The position numbers were made by a program, and so were the translations under genes. Shown piece after piece: positions 26,196-36,383 of a DNA stretch of 64,000 nt (position 1 is its first letter; the number at the start of each line of letters is the position of its first letter). Under the pieces are notes generated by a model. It searched no databases and was not told the DNA's origin. It was given only the letters and a program-made list of their open reading frames with translations. Source of the stretch: Phaeobacter gallaeciensis (lineage in GTDB: Bacteria > Pseudomonadota > Alphaproteobacteria > Rhodobacterales > Rhodobacteraceae); contig NZ_CP015124.1 in NCBI RefSeq assembly GCF_001678945.1, positions 2,208,001 to 2,272,000 of the forward strand. The letters run 5' to 3'.

Positions 26196-28379
26196 TTAGA
26201 AATCCTGCCACTTGTCGAGGGCGGCGTTGCCATCCGTGGCAGCGGCAGGTGTCGCGTCGCTGAAGTCCCAGTCCGCATCCCCATGGGCCGTTGGCATGCT
26301 TGGCGCTGCTTCAGGGGTGCTGGGCATTGCCGTGATATTGCCACCGCCTGCGATTTTGAAATGAGCAACCAGCTCGGCCAGCTTGGTGGCGTCGCTGTTC
26401 AGCATGTGCCCTGCTGCGGTGGCCTCTTCCACCATGGCGGCGTTCTGCTGAGTCACCTGATCCAACTGCACCACGCCGGTGTTGATCTCACCAAGGCCCG
26501 TGGATTGCTCCACAGCGCCTTCGGCGATATCGGTGACCAGACCAGAGATATGGTTCACCCGCTCGACAATGTTCTGCAGGGCCTCGCCGGCCTTGCCAAC
26601 CAGATCCACACCGCGTTCCACCTGTCTCGAGCTATCGCCGATCAGCGTCTTGATTTCCATCGCCGCATCCGAGGACCGCTGCGCCAAAGCCCGCACTTCG
26701 GAGGCAACCACGGCAAAGCCTCGGCCTGCTTCGCCTGCACGGGCGGCCTCGACCCCCGCGTTCAGCGCCAGAAGGTTGGTCTGGAAAGCGATGTCGTCGA
26801 TGACACTGATGATCTGGGCGATATGGGTCGAGGATTGCTCGATCTCGGTCATCGCCGAGACTGCACTTTGCACCACGACGCCACTGTTCTCGGCCTCTTT
26901 CTTGGCCTCGTTCATGATGTTTTCAACGCTACGAGCGCCATCGGCAGCGGATTTGACCGACGCCGTCAGCTCGTCCAGCGCAGCAGCGGTTTCTTCCAGC
27001 GTCGCGGCCTGACTCTCGGTGCGGTGAGACAGATCATCCGAAGACTGGCTGATCTCGGCGGCACCGTTGCGGATGCTGGAGGCGGATTCCACCACTTTCG
27101 TCACCGTGCCGTTCAGATTTTCGACGGTTCGGTTGAAATCCAGACGCAGCTGTTCGTAATCCTCGGGGAACCGGTCGGAGATGCGAGTTGTCAGATCACC
27201 GCCTGACAATTCGGACAGACGCGCGCCGAGGCTGGCAACGACCTTGGCCTGATTTTCACTATGTGCCTTTTGAGTCTGCTCCATCTCACGCTGGCGAACC
27301 AGGGCCGCATGGAAGACGCCCAGACTGCGGGCCATGTCGCCAATTTCGCCTTTGTCTGGCAGGCCTGTCATCTCGATGTTCAGATTGCCCTCAGACAAGG
27401 AAATCATCCGGTTGCTGATCCGGTTCAGCAGACCACACAGCCATTTCCCCAGACCCAGCGCCATGGCGCCGGCCAGAACCATCGCCACGATGGCCGCGCC
27501 GATACCGGTGTTGCGGATCGTATTGGTGATCGCCGTGATCGCATCCAAGGGGACAAGCGCATTGCCCACGGCAACCAGATTTCCGGAGAAGTCACGGATT
27601 TCAAACGGGCTGCCCGCATAGGCATGGCCGCCAAGGTCATAGTCCGACGTCTCTGCCGCCTCGCCTTTCACAAAACCTGCAATGGCAGCCGCATCCAGAA
27701 GCGCGGGACCGTCGTAACTTCCGGTCAGTCGGCGGATCTCTTCGCCAGTGCTGGAGAACGAACTGATATCGCTGTCTGGCAAAAGGTAGATTTCAAGCGC
27801 GGAATCGCCTCCTTCGGTCAGGCTTTGAACCAGGGCGCTGTCGAATTTGAGGCCGATTTCCACGCTGCCCACGTGGCTGCCATCATGGCTGATCGGGGCG
27901 ATACCGCGGATACCGATGCCCGCGCGTCCCCGTTCAAGGCCCGAAACTGGCGCCTGCGTCTTGTTCGCGGCAACAACGGAATGGCGGAACCCGGATAGGT
28001 CATCGCCAAACTTCTCGGGCTTGTGCACCCGGAACAGAGACAGCGCCTCTGGAGTGTGAAACTGGAACTGAGCGATCCCGGCACTCGTTGCCAGTCCTTT
28101 GAAGTTTTGGGCGAAAATCCGGTCAAGCGTGTCTCGGTCCTGCTCTGCCACGGCGCGCTGCACGTCCGACATGGCAGCCACGGTCTGAGCCGTGGTCAGG
28201 GCGAGTCGCTGGCGCCCTTCGATCTCGGAACTGACACGGGCCTCGAACTGACGCAGCTCGCGGAGTGTTCCCTCATCCGAGACTGTCCCCAGGCCCATGA
28301 ACAAAGGCACAGTGACAATCGCGATCGCAACCAAAGAACTGACCAACAGCGCAACAACAATCCGCATTCTGAGGGACAT
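26196..28379 (-). CDS. Methyl-accepting chemotaxis protein with periplasmic double-Cache domain
   Basis: The 727-residue receptor has membrane helix 1 (about 7-28), a periplasmic sensor (about 30-285) resembling the dCache_3 type (FQFHTPEALSLFRVH), and membrane helix 2 (about 292-313). HAMP segments (about 311-430) precede the signalling coiled coil, whose hairpin tip is at about 526-560 (FQTNLLALNAGVEAARAGE). The last five residues, KWQDF, fit the x-W-x-x-F pentapeptide that tethers CheR/CheB. It relays an unknown ligand signal to CheA. TAGGAG lies 11 bases before the ATG. No other chemotaxis genes are in the window. Confidence 0.93.
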   Translation of the reverse strand: MSLRMRIVVALLVSSLVAIAIVTVPLFMGLGTVSDEGTLRELRQFEARVSSEIEGRQRLALTTAQTVAAMSDVQRAVAEQDRDTLDRIFAQNFKGLATSAGIAQFQFHTPEALSLFRVHKPEKFGDDLSGFRHSVVAANKTQAPVSGLERGRAGIGIRGIAPISHDGSHVGSVEIGLKFDSALVQSLTEGGDSALEIYLLPDSDISSFSSTGEEIRRLTGSYDGPALLDAAAIAGFVKGEAAETSDYDLGGHAYAGSPFEIRDFSGNLVAVGNALVPLDAITAITNTIRNTGIGAAIVAMVLAGAMALGLGKWLCGLLNRISNRMISLSEGNLNIEMTGLPDKGEIGDMARSLGVFHAALVRQREMEQTQKAHSENQAKVVASLGARLSELSGGDLTTRISDRFPEDYEQLRLDFNRTVENLNGTVTKVVESASSIRNGAAEISQSSDDLSHRTESQAATLEETAAALDELTASVKSAADGARSVENIMNEAKKEAENSGVVVQSAVSAMTEIEQSSTHIAQIISVIDDIAFQTNLLALNAGVEAARAGEAGRGFAVVASEVRALAQRSSDAAMEIKTLIGDSSRQVERGVDLVGKAGEALQNIVERVNHISGLVTDIAEGAVEQSTGLGEINTGVVQLDQVTQQNAAMVEEATAAGHMLNSDATKLAELVAHFKIAGGGNITAMPSTPEAAPSMPTAHGDADWDFSDATPAAATDGNAALDKWQDF

Positions 28380-28684
28380 CGTTAAAAACTCCTATCAACA
28401 GAGTCTTTTCCTAGCGCGAAGAGGCTTAAGAATTTGCATACTTAAATCACGACATGTTGATCTTTTCGCACCTACGGGTATTGGGGAGCCGCCTGAACCT
28501 TGGCTCCATATTTAGCATTTATTCGAATAAGTTACGATTTCAGAACCATGGGCGGACGGATCCCGGGCGCATGAGCAGACCAGAATATCGCCCGATTAAA
28601 TCACCGAGAATAACAAGAGAAACCGGATCGACCGGCGTTAGAAATCTACCCGTTCGGTAGGCTCAGTACGGGTCCGGGGAGGCA
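28380..28684. other. 305-bp gap between ribokinase and chemoreceptor genes
   Basis: No gene is seen. Near the chemoreceptor it holds the ribosome site TAGGAG; near the ribokinase stop there is a small hairpin CTACC-CGTTC-GGTAG (28646-28660) without a U-run. The chemoreceptor promoter should lie here, but I cannot place it. Confidence 0.4.
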
Positions 28685-29557
28685 TCAAAGCCGACTGTCC
28701 TGAACCTCTTTCAGATCGGGAATGACATCGGCGGTGCCATGGCGAGTCACCATCAGGGCCGCCGCGCGGGAGGCTTGCGCCATGGCCTGCGCCATCGGCA
28801 TTCCGCGATCCAGACCGGAAAGGACATAACCGGTAAAGGTGTCTCCTGCCCCGGTGGTATCGACCGGGGTGACCGGCAAGGCTGGAATATCCTGCACCGC
28901 GCCTGTGGTGCCATGGAAATGGCGCGCGCCCTCTGCCCCGAGGGTAACGATCACATCTTCAACGCCCAGCGCCTCGGGCGGATTGCCGGTTGCATCCTGC
29001 AATTGACGCGCCTCGACCGCATTCAGAAACAAAAGATCCAGATGCGGCAAGACCGCTGCAACCGCTACCGCGTCAAAAGGCGCCGCCGCATAGGCCACCC
29101 GCAGCCCCAGATCACGGCCCATCCGCGCTGCATCGACCTGCAGGTTGGTTTCGTTCTGCATCACCAGAATATCCCCGGCAGAGGCAGCCGACAGGGCCTG
29201 ACCGATCTGATCCGGGCTGATCGCGCGGTTGGCTCCGGGAAACAGGATGATCTGGTTTTCGCCGTCCTGATCCACAGCAATGATTGCATGGCCCGTGGGC
29301 GTGTCGATCTGCGCGATATGGCGGGTATCGACGCCGTACTCCAGCAGGCGGTCCACCGCCCATCTGCCATCAGCGCCAACAGCACCGATGTGGCAGACGT
29401 GGCTACCGGCCCGGGCGGCGGCGACCGACATATTGGCCCCCTTGCCGCCCAGAAACTGGTCCAGACCCGAGGCTGCCAATGTCTCACCCGCCACCGGAAG
29501 ATGCGGCAGCGCGTAGACCATGTCAGCGTTGATCGAGCCCAGGTTCCAGATTGCCAT
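28685..29557 (-). CDS. rbsK: Ribokinase (PfkB family)
   Basis: The 290-residue sugar kinase shows both PfkB signatures: GGKGANMSVAAARAG near residue 35 and DTTGAGDTFTGYVLSGL near 230, including the catalytic aspartate of GAGD. The N-terminal NLGSINADMVY is typical of ribokinases. It phosphorylates ribose, or a similar sugar, to ribose 5-phosphate. No ribose transporter is adjacent. It lies 9 bases after the malic enzyme gene on the same strand, so the two are probably cotranscribed. A role on nucleoside-derived ribose is possible. Confidence 0.85.
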   Translation of the reverse strand: MAIWNLGSINADMVYALPHLPVAGETLAASGLDQFLGGKGANMSVAAARAGSHVCHIGAVGADGRWAVDRLLEYGVDTRHIAQIDTPTGHAIIAVDQDGENQIILFPGANRAISPDQIGQALSAASAGDILVMQNETNLQVDAARMGRDLGLRVAYAAAPFDAVAVAAVLPHLDLLFLNAVEARQLQDATGNPPEALGVEDVIVTLGAEGARHFHGTTGAVQDIPALPVTPVDTTGAGDTFTGYVLSGLDRGMPMAQAMAQASRAAALMVTRHGTADVIPDLKEVQDSRL

Positions 29558-29566
29558 CGTTACCGC

Positions 29567-31822
29567 CTAGCCGATGTTGCAGGCAGCCAGAACCGCCATG
29601 TTCAGCACGTCATTAGCGGTCGAGGTGGTCGAGCAGATCTGGATCGGCTTGTCCACGCCCGCCAGGATCGGGCCAACCACGGTGGCACCGCCCATTTCCT
29701 GCATCAGCTTGACCGAGATGGAGGCCGAGTGCCGGGCAGGCACGATCAGGATGTTGGCGGGGCCCGATAGACGCTGGAACGGGTAATTCTCCTGCGCCTT
29801 GGCATTCAGCGCCACATCCACGGTCATTTCGCCTTCGTATTCGAAATCGACGCCGCGCTTGTCCAGAACACCCGGGGCGATATGCATCTTTTCCGCCCGC
29901 TCGGACACCGGATAACCAAAGGTCGAGAAGCTGACAAAGGCCACGCGGGGATCCAGCCCCATGTGCCGGGCCACACCAGCAGCGCGTTCGGCAATCGTCG
30001 CCAGATCGTTCTCATCCGGCCATTCATGCACCAGCGTATCGCCAATCAGCACGATCCGGCCCTTATGCAGCAACGCGGTCACGCCGGCCGCGCCGTGTTT
30101 GGCATCGGCATCAAAGACGTGGTTGATCTGATCCAGAACATGCGCGGATTTCCGGGTGGCACCGGTGACCAGACCATCGCCATGCCCATGCGCCAGCATC
30201 AGCGCCGAGAAGACGTGCCGGTCACGTCCCACCAGACGGTGGATGTCCTTACGGTCGAAGCCCTTGCGTTGCAGGCGGTTGAACAGGAAATCCTTGTAGG
30301 TGTCGAAATGCTGGGTATTGGCAGCATTGACCACCTCCAGCTCGCGCACCGCATCGCCAAGGCCGGCCGCTTCCAGCTTGGCCTTCACATCATCGGCACG
30401 GCCAACGACCAGCGCCTTGCCAAAGCCGGACCGCTGATAGGTAACGGCGGCGCGCAGCACGCGGGGATCGTCGCCCTCGGCAAAGATCATCCGCGACTGA
30501 GCCGAACGCGCGCGGGCGTTGAGGCCGCGCAGGATCGAGGCCGTCGGGTCCATCCGGCTTTTCAGGCTGATCTCATAGGCTTCCATGTCGATGATGGGAC
30601 GACGCGCGGCACCCGTGTCCATGCCCGCCTTGGCCACGGCTGGGGGAATCCGGTGGATCAGACGCGGATCAAACGGTGTTGGGATGATGTAATCGCGACC
30701 AAAAGTCAGCGATTTGCCATAGGCTAGCGCCACCTCATCCGGCACATCCTCGCGCGCCAATGCGGCCAGCGCATGAGCACAAGCAATCTTCATCTCGTCA
30801 TTGATGGCGCGCGCATTGATGTCCAGCGCCCCGCGGAACAGGTAGGGAAAACCCAGAACGTTGTTCACCTGGTTGGGATAGTCCGAGCGGCCCGTGGCGA
30901 CGATGGCGTCGACGCGGACCTCATGTGCCTCTTCCGGGGTGATTTCGGGATCCGGGTTTGCCATGGCAAAGATCACAGGGTTGTCGGCCATGGAGGCAAC
31001 CATCTCCTGCGTCACCGCGCCTTTGACCGACACGCCAAGGAAGACATCGGCGCCTTCCATTGCTTCCTCAAGCGTCCGCAGCTCAGTCTTGACCGCATGG
31101 GCCGACTTCCACTGGTTCATACCTTCGGTACGGCCCTGATAAATCACACCCTTGGTGTCACAGACGATGCAATTGTCGTGCCGCGCGCCCATGGATTTCA
31201 GCAGCTCGATACAGGCGATGCCCGCCGCGCCCGCGCCGTTCAGCACGATTTTCACGTCTTCGATCTTTTTGCCCGAGATATGCAGCGCATTGATCAGGCC
31301 CGCCGCACAGATCACGGCGGTGCCGTGTTGGTCGTCATGGAAGACGGGGATATCCATCTCTTCCTTCAGGCGCTGCTCGATGATGAAACACTCGGGCGCC
31401 TTGATGTCCTCAAGGTTGATGCCGCCAAAGGTCGGGCCCATCAGCTTGACCGCGTCGATGAACTTGTCCGGATCTTCGGTGTCGAGCTCAATGTCGATCG
31501 AGTTCACATCGGCAAAGCGTTTGAACAGGACAGATTTCCCCTCCATCACCGGTTTCGATCCCAGCGCGCCCAGGTTTCCAAGCCCCAAAACCGCCGTCCC
31601 GTTGGAGATGACAGCCACCAGGTTGCCCTTGTTGGTATAATCATAGGCGGTTTCCGGGTTCGCCGCGATCGCTTCGCATGGCACCGCAACACCGGGGGAA
31701 TAGGCCAGGGAGAGATCCCGCTGCGTGGTCATCGGGACGGTCGCATTGATTTCCCATTTGCCGGGTGTCGGCTCCAGATGGAAGGCAAGCGCCTCTTCGT
31801 TTGTGATCTTCGCTTTGGGCAT
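29567..31822 (-). CDS. maeB: NADP-dependent malic enzyme, MaeB type
   Basis: The 751-residue protein has the two-part MaeB layout. An N-terminal malic enzyme (about 1-420) carries SPGVAVPCEAI, HDDQHGTAVICAAGL and LNGAGAAGIAC. A C-terminal phosphotransacetylase-like domain (about 430-751) is thought to be regulatory, for example sensing acetyl-CoA, rather than catalytic. The enzyme converts malate to pyruvate with NADPH formation and supports growth on acids such as acetate or C4 acids. It is divergent from an orphan flagellin gene and is followed by ribokinase. Confidence 0.96.
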   Translation of the reverse strand: MPKAKITNEEALAFHLEPTPGKWEINATVPMTTQRDLSLAYSPGVAVPCEAIAANPETAYDYTNKGNLVAVISNGTAVLGLGNLGALGSKPVMEGKSVLFKRFADVNSIDIELDTEDPDKFIDAVKLMGPTFGGINLEDIKAPECFIIEQRLKEEMDIPVFHDDQHGTAVICAAGLINALHISGKKIEDVKIVLNGAGAAGIACIELLKSMGARHDNCIVCDTKGVIYQGRTEGMNQWKSAHAVKTELRTLEEAMEGADVFLGVSVKGAVTQEMVASMADNPVIFAMANPDPEITPEEAHEVRVDAIVATGRSDYPNQVNNVLGFPYLFRGALDINARAINDEMKIACAHALAALAREDVPDEVALAYGKSLTFGRDYIIPTPFDPRLIHRIPPAVAKAGMDTGAARRPIIDMEAYEISLKSRMDPTASILRGLNARARSAQSRMIFAEGDDPRVLRAAVTYQRSGFGKALVVGRADDVKAKLEAAGLGDAVRELEVVNAANTQHFDTYKDFLFNRLQRKGFDRKDIHRLVGRDRHVFSALMLAHGHGDGLVTGATRKSAHVLDQINHVFDADAKHGAAGVTALLHKGRIVLIGDTLVHEWPDENDLATIAERAAGVARHMGLDPRVAFVSFSTFGYPVSERAEKMHIAPGVLDKRGVDFEYEGEMTVDVALNAKAQENYPFQRLSGPANILIVPARHSASISVKLMQEMGGATVVGPILAGVDKPIQICSTTSTANDVLNMAVLAACNIG

Positions 31823-32145
31823 GGGCTGTAGGTGTCCTCTCCTAATCGGGCACAGTCTTATCCCAGCCCTGCGTCCCTCTCAATCCGATCCGGAAAGAAA
31901 ACGACCCCTAAAAAGCAATAATATTTCAAATAAAACTTGATAGATTTCGTCGGCTTTTCGCCACAATCTCGACCGATCCGCGCTATATTCCGTTAATAAT
32001 ACTTAACAGCTTCTGTGTGACGCGTGGCTATAAGGCCGCAAACCGGCGCCAGAACAGCACATGTCAGAACGGCATACGACCATTTCTGAAAAGTCACACC
32101 CGCCGCCGCAATACCGGCGGGCAGGGTAAATTTGGGATGCACGAT
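31823..32145. other. 323-bp divergent gap between maeB and flagellin
   Basis: AT-rich for this genome. It contains TTAA-N6-TTAA at 31993-32006 within GTTAATAATACTTAAC, which resembles a CtrA site but has 6 instead of 7 spacer bases. TATATT at 31984-31989 could be a -10. Both divergent promoters must lie here. Confidence 0.35.
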
Positions 32146-32967
32146 ATGACAAGTATCAACTCCAACACCGGCGCCGCCACAGCGCTACACCTGCTGGGAG
32201 GGACGACACAGCAGCTGGAAACCGTCCAGAACGAGGTCGCAACCGGAAAAGAGGTGAATACCGCCAAAGACAATGCCGCGCTATGGGCGATTTCCCAGAT
32301 CATGGAGGCCGATGTCTCCGGGCTGCGGGCAACCTCTGATGCGCTGTCGCTGGGTGAGTCCACCGTCGCCGTCGCCTCGGCTGGTGCGGAACGGATTTCC
32401 GAAGCTGTCATCGAAATGAAGGAACTGGCACTTACAGCAAGCAGCGGCCTTGTTGACTATTCCAAGATCGAAGCGCAGCTGGCCCAGAAGACGGAGGAAA
32501 TCAATTCGATCATTTCTTCCTCCCAGTTCAACGGTGCCAACCTGCTGGCCACAAATGTGGACGGCAATGGCGCAACCGGCCTTAGTATTCCAACCGGAGC
32601 AGACCTGTCGTTGCTGACAGTTGATGGTGTCGATTTCGAAAGCGACCCGTTGTTCGATATCAACAACCGCACCCAGGTCACGGATCAGGCAAGCGCCCAA
32701 ACCGCGCTGAGCGAGATTACCGGTTTCCTGCGCTTTGCCATCGAAGGTGCCGCTGCACTTGGGGCCTCGGCCAATGGACTGGCAGAAGAGAACAAGACCG
32801 TGCAGAACCTTGCTGATGCCACAAAGAAGGGGATCGGCGCCCTGGTGGATGCCAATATCGAGGAATCCGCGGCGCGACTGGTTGCGCTTGATGTGCAAAA
32901 GCAGCTGGGCACCACCTCTTTGTCGATTGCGAACTACAGCCCGCAATCGATCGGCGTGCTCTTCTGA
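32146..32967 (+). CDS. Flagellin family protein, outside any flagellar cluster
   Basis: The 273-residue protein has the flagellin D0/D1 ends: an N-terminal segment beginning MTSINSNTGAATALHLL with ATGKEVNTAKDNAALWAISQ, and a C-terminal helix ending TTSLSIANYSPQSIGVLF. The central part is short, as in most Rhodobacteraceae flagellins of about 270-280 residues. I prefer the ATG at 32146 because it gives the usual N-terminus; 32137 is an alternative. No flagellar export, hook or motor gene is nearby, so this is either a second flagellin or the filament gene placed apart. It lies just upstream of mutS. Confidence 0.85.
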   Translation: MTSINSNTGAATALHLLGGTTQQLETVQNEVATGKEVNTAKDNAALWAISQIMEADVSGLRATSDALSLGESTVAVASAGAERISEAVIEMKELALTASSGLVDYSKIEAQLAQKTEEINSIISSSQFNGANLLATNVDGNGATGLSIPTGADLSLLTVDGVDFESDPLFDINNRTQVTDQASAQTALSEITGFLRFAIEGAAALGASANGLAEENKTVQNLADATKKGIGALVDANIEESAARLVALDVQKQLGTTSLSIANYSPQSIGVLF

Positions 32968-33078
32968 TCAACTCCGGCCCGCCAGGGCCTGAGCAACGGA
33001 TTGCAAATCCGGGTAATCGGGTTTTCCTTGGACCGTCCGCATTGTAAATGTCGGGCAAATAACCCCGGGGGAGCTCGC

Positions 33079-35712
33079 ATGACCGTTACGCCCATGATGG
33101 CGCAATATCTTGAGATCAAAGCAGCGCATCCCGATGCGTTGCTTTTTTATCGGATGGGCGATTTCTACGAGATGTTCTTTGACGACGCGGTCAATGCCGC
33201 CGAGGCGCTGGACATCGCCCTGACCAAACGGGGCAAACACGACGGCGAGGATATACCCATGTGCGGCGTTCCCGTGCATGCCGCCGAAGGGTATCTGCTG
33301 ACCCTGATCCGCAAGGGGTTCCGCGTCGCGGTAGGCGAACAGCTGGAAAGCCCGGCCGAAGCCAAGAAACGCGGCTCCAAATCCGTGGTGAAACGGGATG
33401 TGGTGCGGCTGGTGACTCCCGGCACGCTGACCGAGGATTCCCTGCTCGAAGCACGGCGCCACAACTTCCTGGTTTCCTATTCCGAGTTGCGCGACGAAGC
33501 GGCCTTGGCCTGGGCGGATATTTCCACCGGCGCGTTTCACGTGATGCCCATCGCCCGGGTGCGCCTGTCGCCGGAACTGGCACGGCTGGCGCCATCGGAA
33601 TTGATCGTCGCTGATGGCGCGCCTTTTGATGCGACCCGCCCGCTGGCAGATGAATACAAGATCCCGCTGACCCCGCTGGGCAAAGCAAGTTTCGACAGCA
33701 CGGCGGCAGAAAAACGCATCTGCACCTTGTTCAACGTTGGTGCGCTGGATGGGTTCGGCACCTTCACCCGCGCCGAGGTCTCAGCCATGGGTGCGCTGAT
33801 CGACTATCTGGAGATTACGCAGAAGGGCAAACTACCGCTGTTGCAGCCGCCGGTACAGGAGGCGCAGGATCGCGTGGTGCAGATTGATGCCTCCACCCGC
33901 GCCAGCCTGGAACTGACCCGATCCCTGTCGGGCGGGCGCGCCGGATCGTTGTTGTCGGTGGTGGACCGAACCGTCACCCCAGGCGGTGCCCGCCTTTTGG
34001 AACAACGTATGGCAAGCCCCTCGCGCACGTTGGATGTGATCAGCGCACGATTGGCGGCACTGGATTTCACGGTAGAGGCGACACAGCTTTCGCAGGATAT
34101 CCGCGCCGCGCTGCGCAAGACCCCGGATCTGGACCGCGCTCTGTCCCGTCTGGCGCTGGAGCGCGGTGGTCCGCGCGATCTGGCCGCCATCCGCAACGGG
34201 CTGGTGCAGGCCGAAACCATCGCCCAGATGTGCGAAGGACAGGAGCTACCCGATTTGATCGGCGGCGCCGTACGTGATCTTCTTGGCTTTGACGATCTTC
34301 TGTCGCTGCTGGATGCCGCGCTGGTGGCCGATCCGCCGCTGCTGGCCCGTGACGGCGGGTTCATCGCGACCGGCTATGATCCGGAACTGGATGAGGCCCG
34401 CACCCTGCGCGATGAGGGACGCTCGATCATTGCCGGGATGCAGCAAAAATATGCGGAGCACACCGGCATCACCTCGCTGAAGATCAAGCACAACAACGTG
34501 CTGGGCTATTTCATCGAAACCACCGCGACCCACGCGGAAAAGATGCTGTCTGCGCCGCTGTCCGAAACTTACATACACCGTCAAACTACCGCAAATCAGG
34601 TGCGTTTCACCACGGTGGAGCTGAGCGAGATTGAAACCAGGATCCTGAATGCAGGGAACCGAGCACTGGAGATCGAAAAGCGGCTCTATGACAGGCTTTC
34701 TACCGCCATTCTGGACACCGCTGCGCGACTCAATACCGCTGCCAAAGGGTTGGCAGAGCTGGATCTGGTGACCGCATTGGCCGATCTGGCCCGCGGTGAA
34801 AACTGGACCCGTCCCAAGGTGGACGCCTCCCGCGCGTTTCACGTGGAGGGCGGACGCCATCCGGTGGTGGAACAGGCGCTGCGACAACAGGGCGGCGATA
34901 CCTTCGTCGCCAATGATTGCGATCTCTCGGCCGGGGATGGCGCCGCGATCTGGCTGCTGACCGGTCCCAACATGGCCGGTAAATCGACCTTCCTGCGGCA
35001 GAACGCGCTGATCGCGCTGTTGGCGCAGATGGGCAGCTATGTTCCCGCCGAAGCCGCGCATATAGGGTTGATCAGCCAGCTGTTCAGCCGTGTCGGGGCC
35101 TCGGACGATCTGGCGCGCGGACGCTCGACCTTTATGGTTGAAATGGTGGAAACCGCCGCGATCCTGAACCAGGCCGATGACCGTGCTCTGGTGATCCTTG
35201 ATGAAATCGGGCGCGGCACCGCGACCTATGATGGGCTGTCCATCGCCTGGGCCACGCTGGAACACCTGCACGAGGTGAACCAGGCCCGCGCCCTGTTTGC
35301 GACCCACTATCACGAGATGACCCAACTGGCCGGTAAGCTGGAAGGCGTCGAAAACGCCACCGTCACCGTCAAGGAGTGGGAGGGAGAGGTGATCTTCCTG
35401 CACGAGGTCAAGAAAGGCGCCGCCGACCGCTCCTACGGGGTGCAGGTGGCGCAGCTTGCCGGCCTGCCAGCTTCGGTTGTGGCACGGGCGCGCGATGTGC
35501 TGGATATGCTGGAACAAGGCAGCCGCGAAGGCGCTGGCGCAAAGATCCAGATCGACGATCTGCCGCTCTTTGCTGCTGCCCCGCCGCCACAACCCAAACC
35601 CGCCGCAGGTCCGTCACCTGTCGAGGAATTGCTGGAGAGTATCCACCCCGACGATCTGACCCCGCGCGAGGCACTGGAGGCGCTCTACCGTCTGAAAGAC
35701 GCTACTGCGTAA
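33079..35712 (+). CDS. mutS: DNA mismatch repair protein MutS
   Basis: The 877-residue ATPase recognises mismatched bases. The mismatch-contact motif FYEMFF is near residue 30, followed by connector, lever and clamp domains. The ATPase has the Walker [11 protein letters not shown], Walker [11 protein letters not shown] and the ATHYHE segment. The start at 33079 follows GGGGGAG by 5 bases; a longer upstream reading adds residues not seen in the family. It ends at a strong bidirectional terminator shared with grpE. No mutL is adjacent. Confidence 0.97.
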   Translation: MTVTPMMAQYLEIKAAHPDALLFYRMGDFYEMFFDDAVNAAEALDIALTKRGKHDGEDIPMCGVPVHAAEGYLLTLIRKGFRVAVGEQLESPAEAKKRGSKSVVKRDVVRLVTPGTLTEDSLLEARRHNFLVSYSELRDEAALAWADISTGAFHVMPIARVRLSPELARLAPSELIVADGAPFDATRPLADEYKIPLTPLGKASFDSTAAEKRICTLFNVGALDGFGTFTRAEVSAMGALIDYLEITQKGKLPLLQPPVQEAQDRVVQIDASTRASLELTRSLSGGRAGSLLSVVDRTVTPGGARLLEQRMASPSRTLDVISARLAALDFTVEATQLSQDIRAALRKTPDLDRALSRLALERGGPRDLAAIRNGLVQAETIAQMCEGQELPDLIGGAVRDLLGFDDLLSLLDAALVADPPLLARDGGFIATGYDPELDEARTLRDEGRSIIAGMQQKYAEHTGITSLKIKHNNVLGYFIETTATHAEKMLSAPLSETYIHRQTTANQVRFTTVELSEIETRILNAGNRALEIEKRLYDRLSTAILDTAARLNTAAKGLAELDLVTALADLARGENWTRPKVDASRAFHVEGGRHPVVEQALRQQGGDTFVANDCDLSAGDGAAIWLLTGPNMAGKSTFLRQNALIALLAQMGSYVPAEAAHIGLISQLFSRVGASDDLARGRSTFMVEMVETAAILNQADDRALVILDEIGRGTATYDGLSIAWATLEHLHEVNQARALFATHYHEMTQLAGKLEGVENATVTVKEWEGEVIFLHEVKKGAADRSYGVQVAQLAGLPASVVARARDVLDMLEQGSREGAGAKIQIDDLPLFAAAPPPQPKPAAGPSPVEELLESIHPDDLTPREALEALYRLKDATA

Positions 35713-35732
35713 ATGCAAAGCCGTATTAATGC

Positions 35733-35762
35733 AAAAAGGCGACCCTGGCGGGTCGCCTTTTT
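35733..35762. terminator. Bidirectional terminator between mutS and grpE
   Basis: AAAAAGGCGACCC-TGGC-GGGTCGCCTTTTT is a perfect hairpin with A- and T-runs on the two sides, so it can stop both convergent units. Confidence 0.9.
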
Positions 35763-35813
35763 CAATTCTGAATGCAGGGTCCGAAGCGATTTACACCAAT
35801 AACCCCGGCAGCC

Positions 35814-36374
35814 TTATGCCGGTGTCGAGGAGACCCCGACCTGCGCCGGCCGCAGCAGGCGGTCGTGCAGCATGAAACCTTCAGCGGAAACCTGAATAAT
35901 CTCGCCAGCCTTGGTGCCGGGCACCGGGGCTTCGAACATGGCTTCGTGCACCTGCGGGTCGAACTTGTCACCCACTGCGGGCGAGACAACGCGGATGCCG
36001 TGCTTTTCAAACACGCCCAGCAGCGCCCGCATGGTCAGCTCAACACCTTCGATCAGGGCCGAGGCCGCCTCTTTCTGTTCGTCGGTTACCGATTCAACCG
36101 CGCGCTTCATGTTGTCGAACACCGGCAGCATGTCACGGGCCAGCTTCGAGCCACCGTATTGCTCGGCTTCGCGGCGGGCCTTGTCGCCCCGCTTGCGCGA
36201 ATTCTCGGCATCCGCCAGAGCGCGCATGAACCGGTCCTTCAGCTCATCACGTTCCGCCCGCAGGGCATCCAGCTCCAGCGCCGCGTCATCAAATTCTTCG
36301 GTCTGTGCCGCCAGCTCTTCTGCTTCGGCATTTGCGATATCGTCGAGAAAATCGTCGTTCTTGGGCTCTGCCAT
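35814..36374 (-). CDS. grpE: Nucleotide exchange factor GrpE
   Basis: The 186-residue co-chaperone releases ADP from DnaK. An acidic N-terminal region and a long coiled coil (about 25-90, with RALADAENSRKR) are followed by the C-terminal beta domain with GVELTMRALLGVFEKHGI and FDPQVHEAM. It lies 9 bases downstream of hrcA on the same strand, the common hrcA-grpE arrangement. dnaK and dnaJ are not in the window. Confidence 0.96.
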   Translation of the reverse strand: MAEPKNDDFLDDIANAEAEELAAQTEEFDDAALELDALRAERDELKDRFMRALADAENSRKRGDKARREAEQYGGSKLARDMLPVFDNMKRAVESVTDEQKEAASALIEGVELTMRALLGVFEKHGIRVVSPAVGDKFDPQVHEAMFEAPVPGTKAGEIIQVSAEGFMLHDRLLRPAQVGVSSTPA

Positions 36375-36383
36375 TTTTCACCT

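Noticed and set aside
33534-33544. parS-like GTTTCACGTGA in mutS
   Set aside because: Only one half of the 16-bp palindrome matches; the rest has several mismatches, so ParB binding is unlikely.
34836-34845. Second parS-like fragment GTTTCACGTG in mutS
   Set aside because: The right arm is absent (GAGGG), so this is a chance or codon-driven match.
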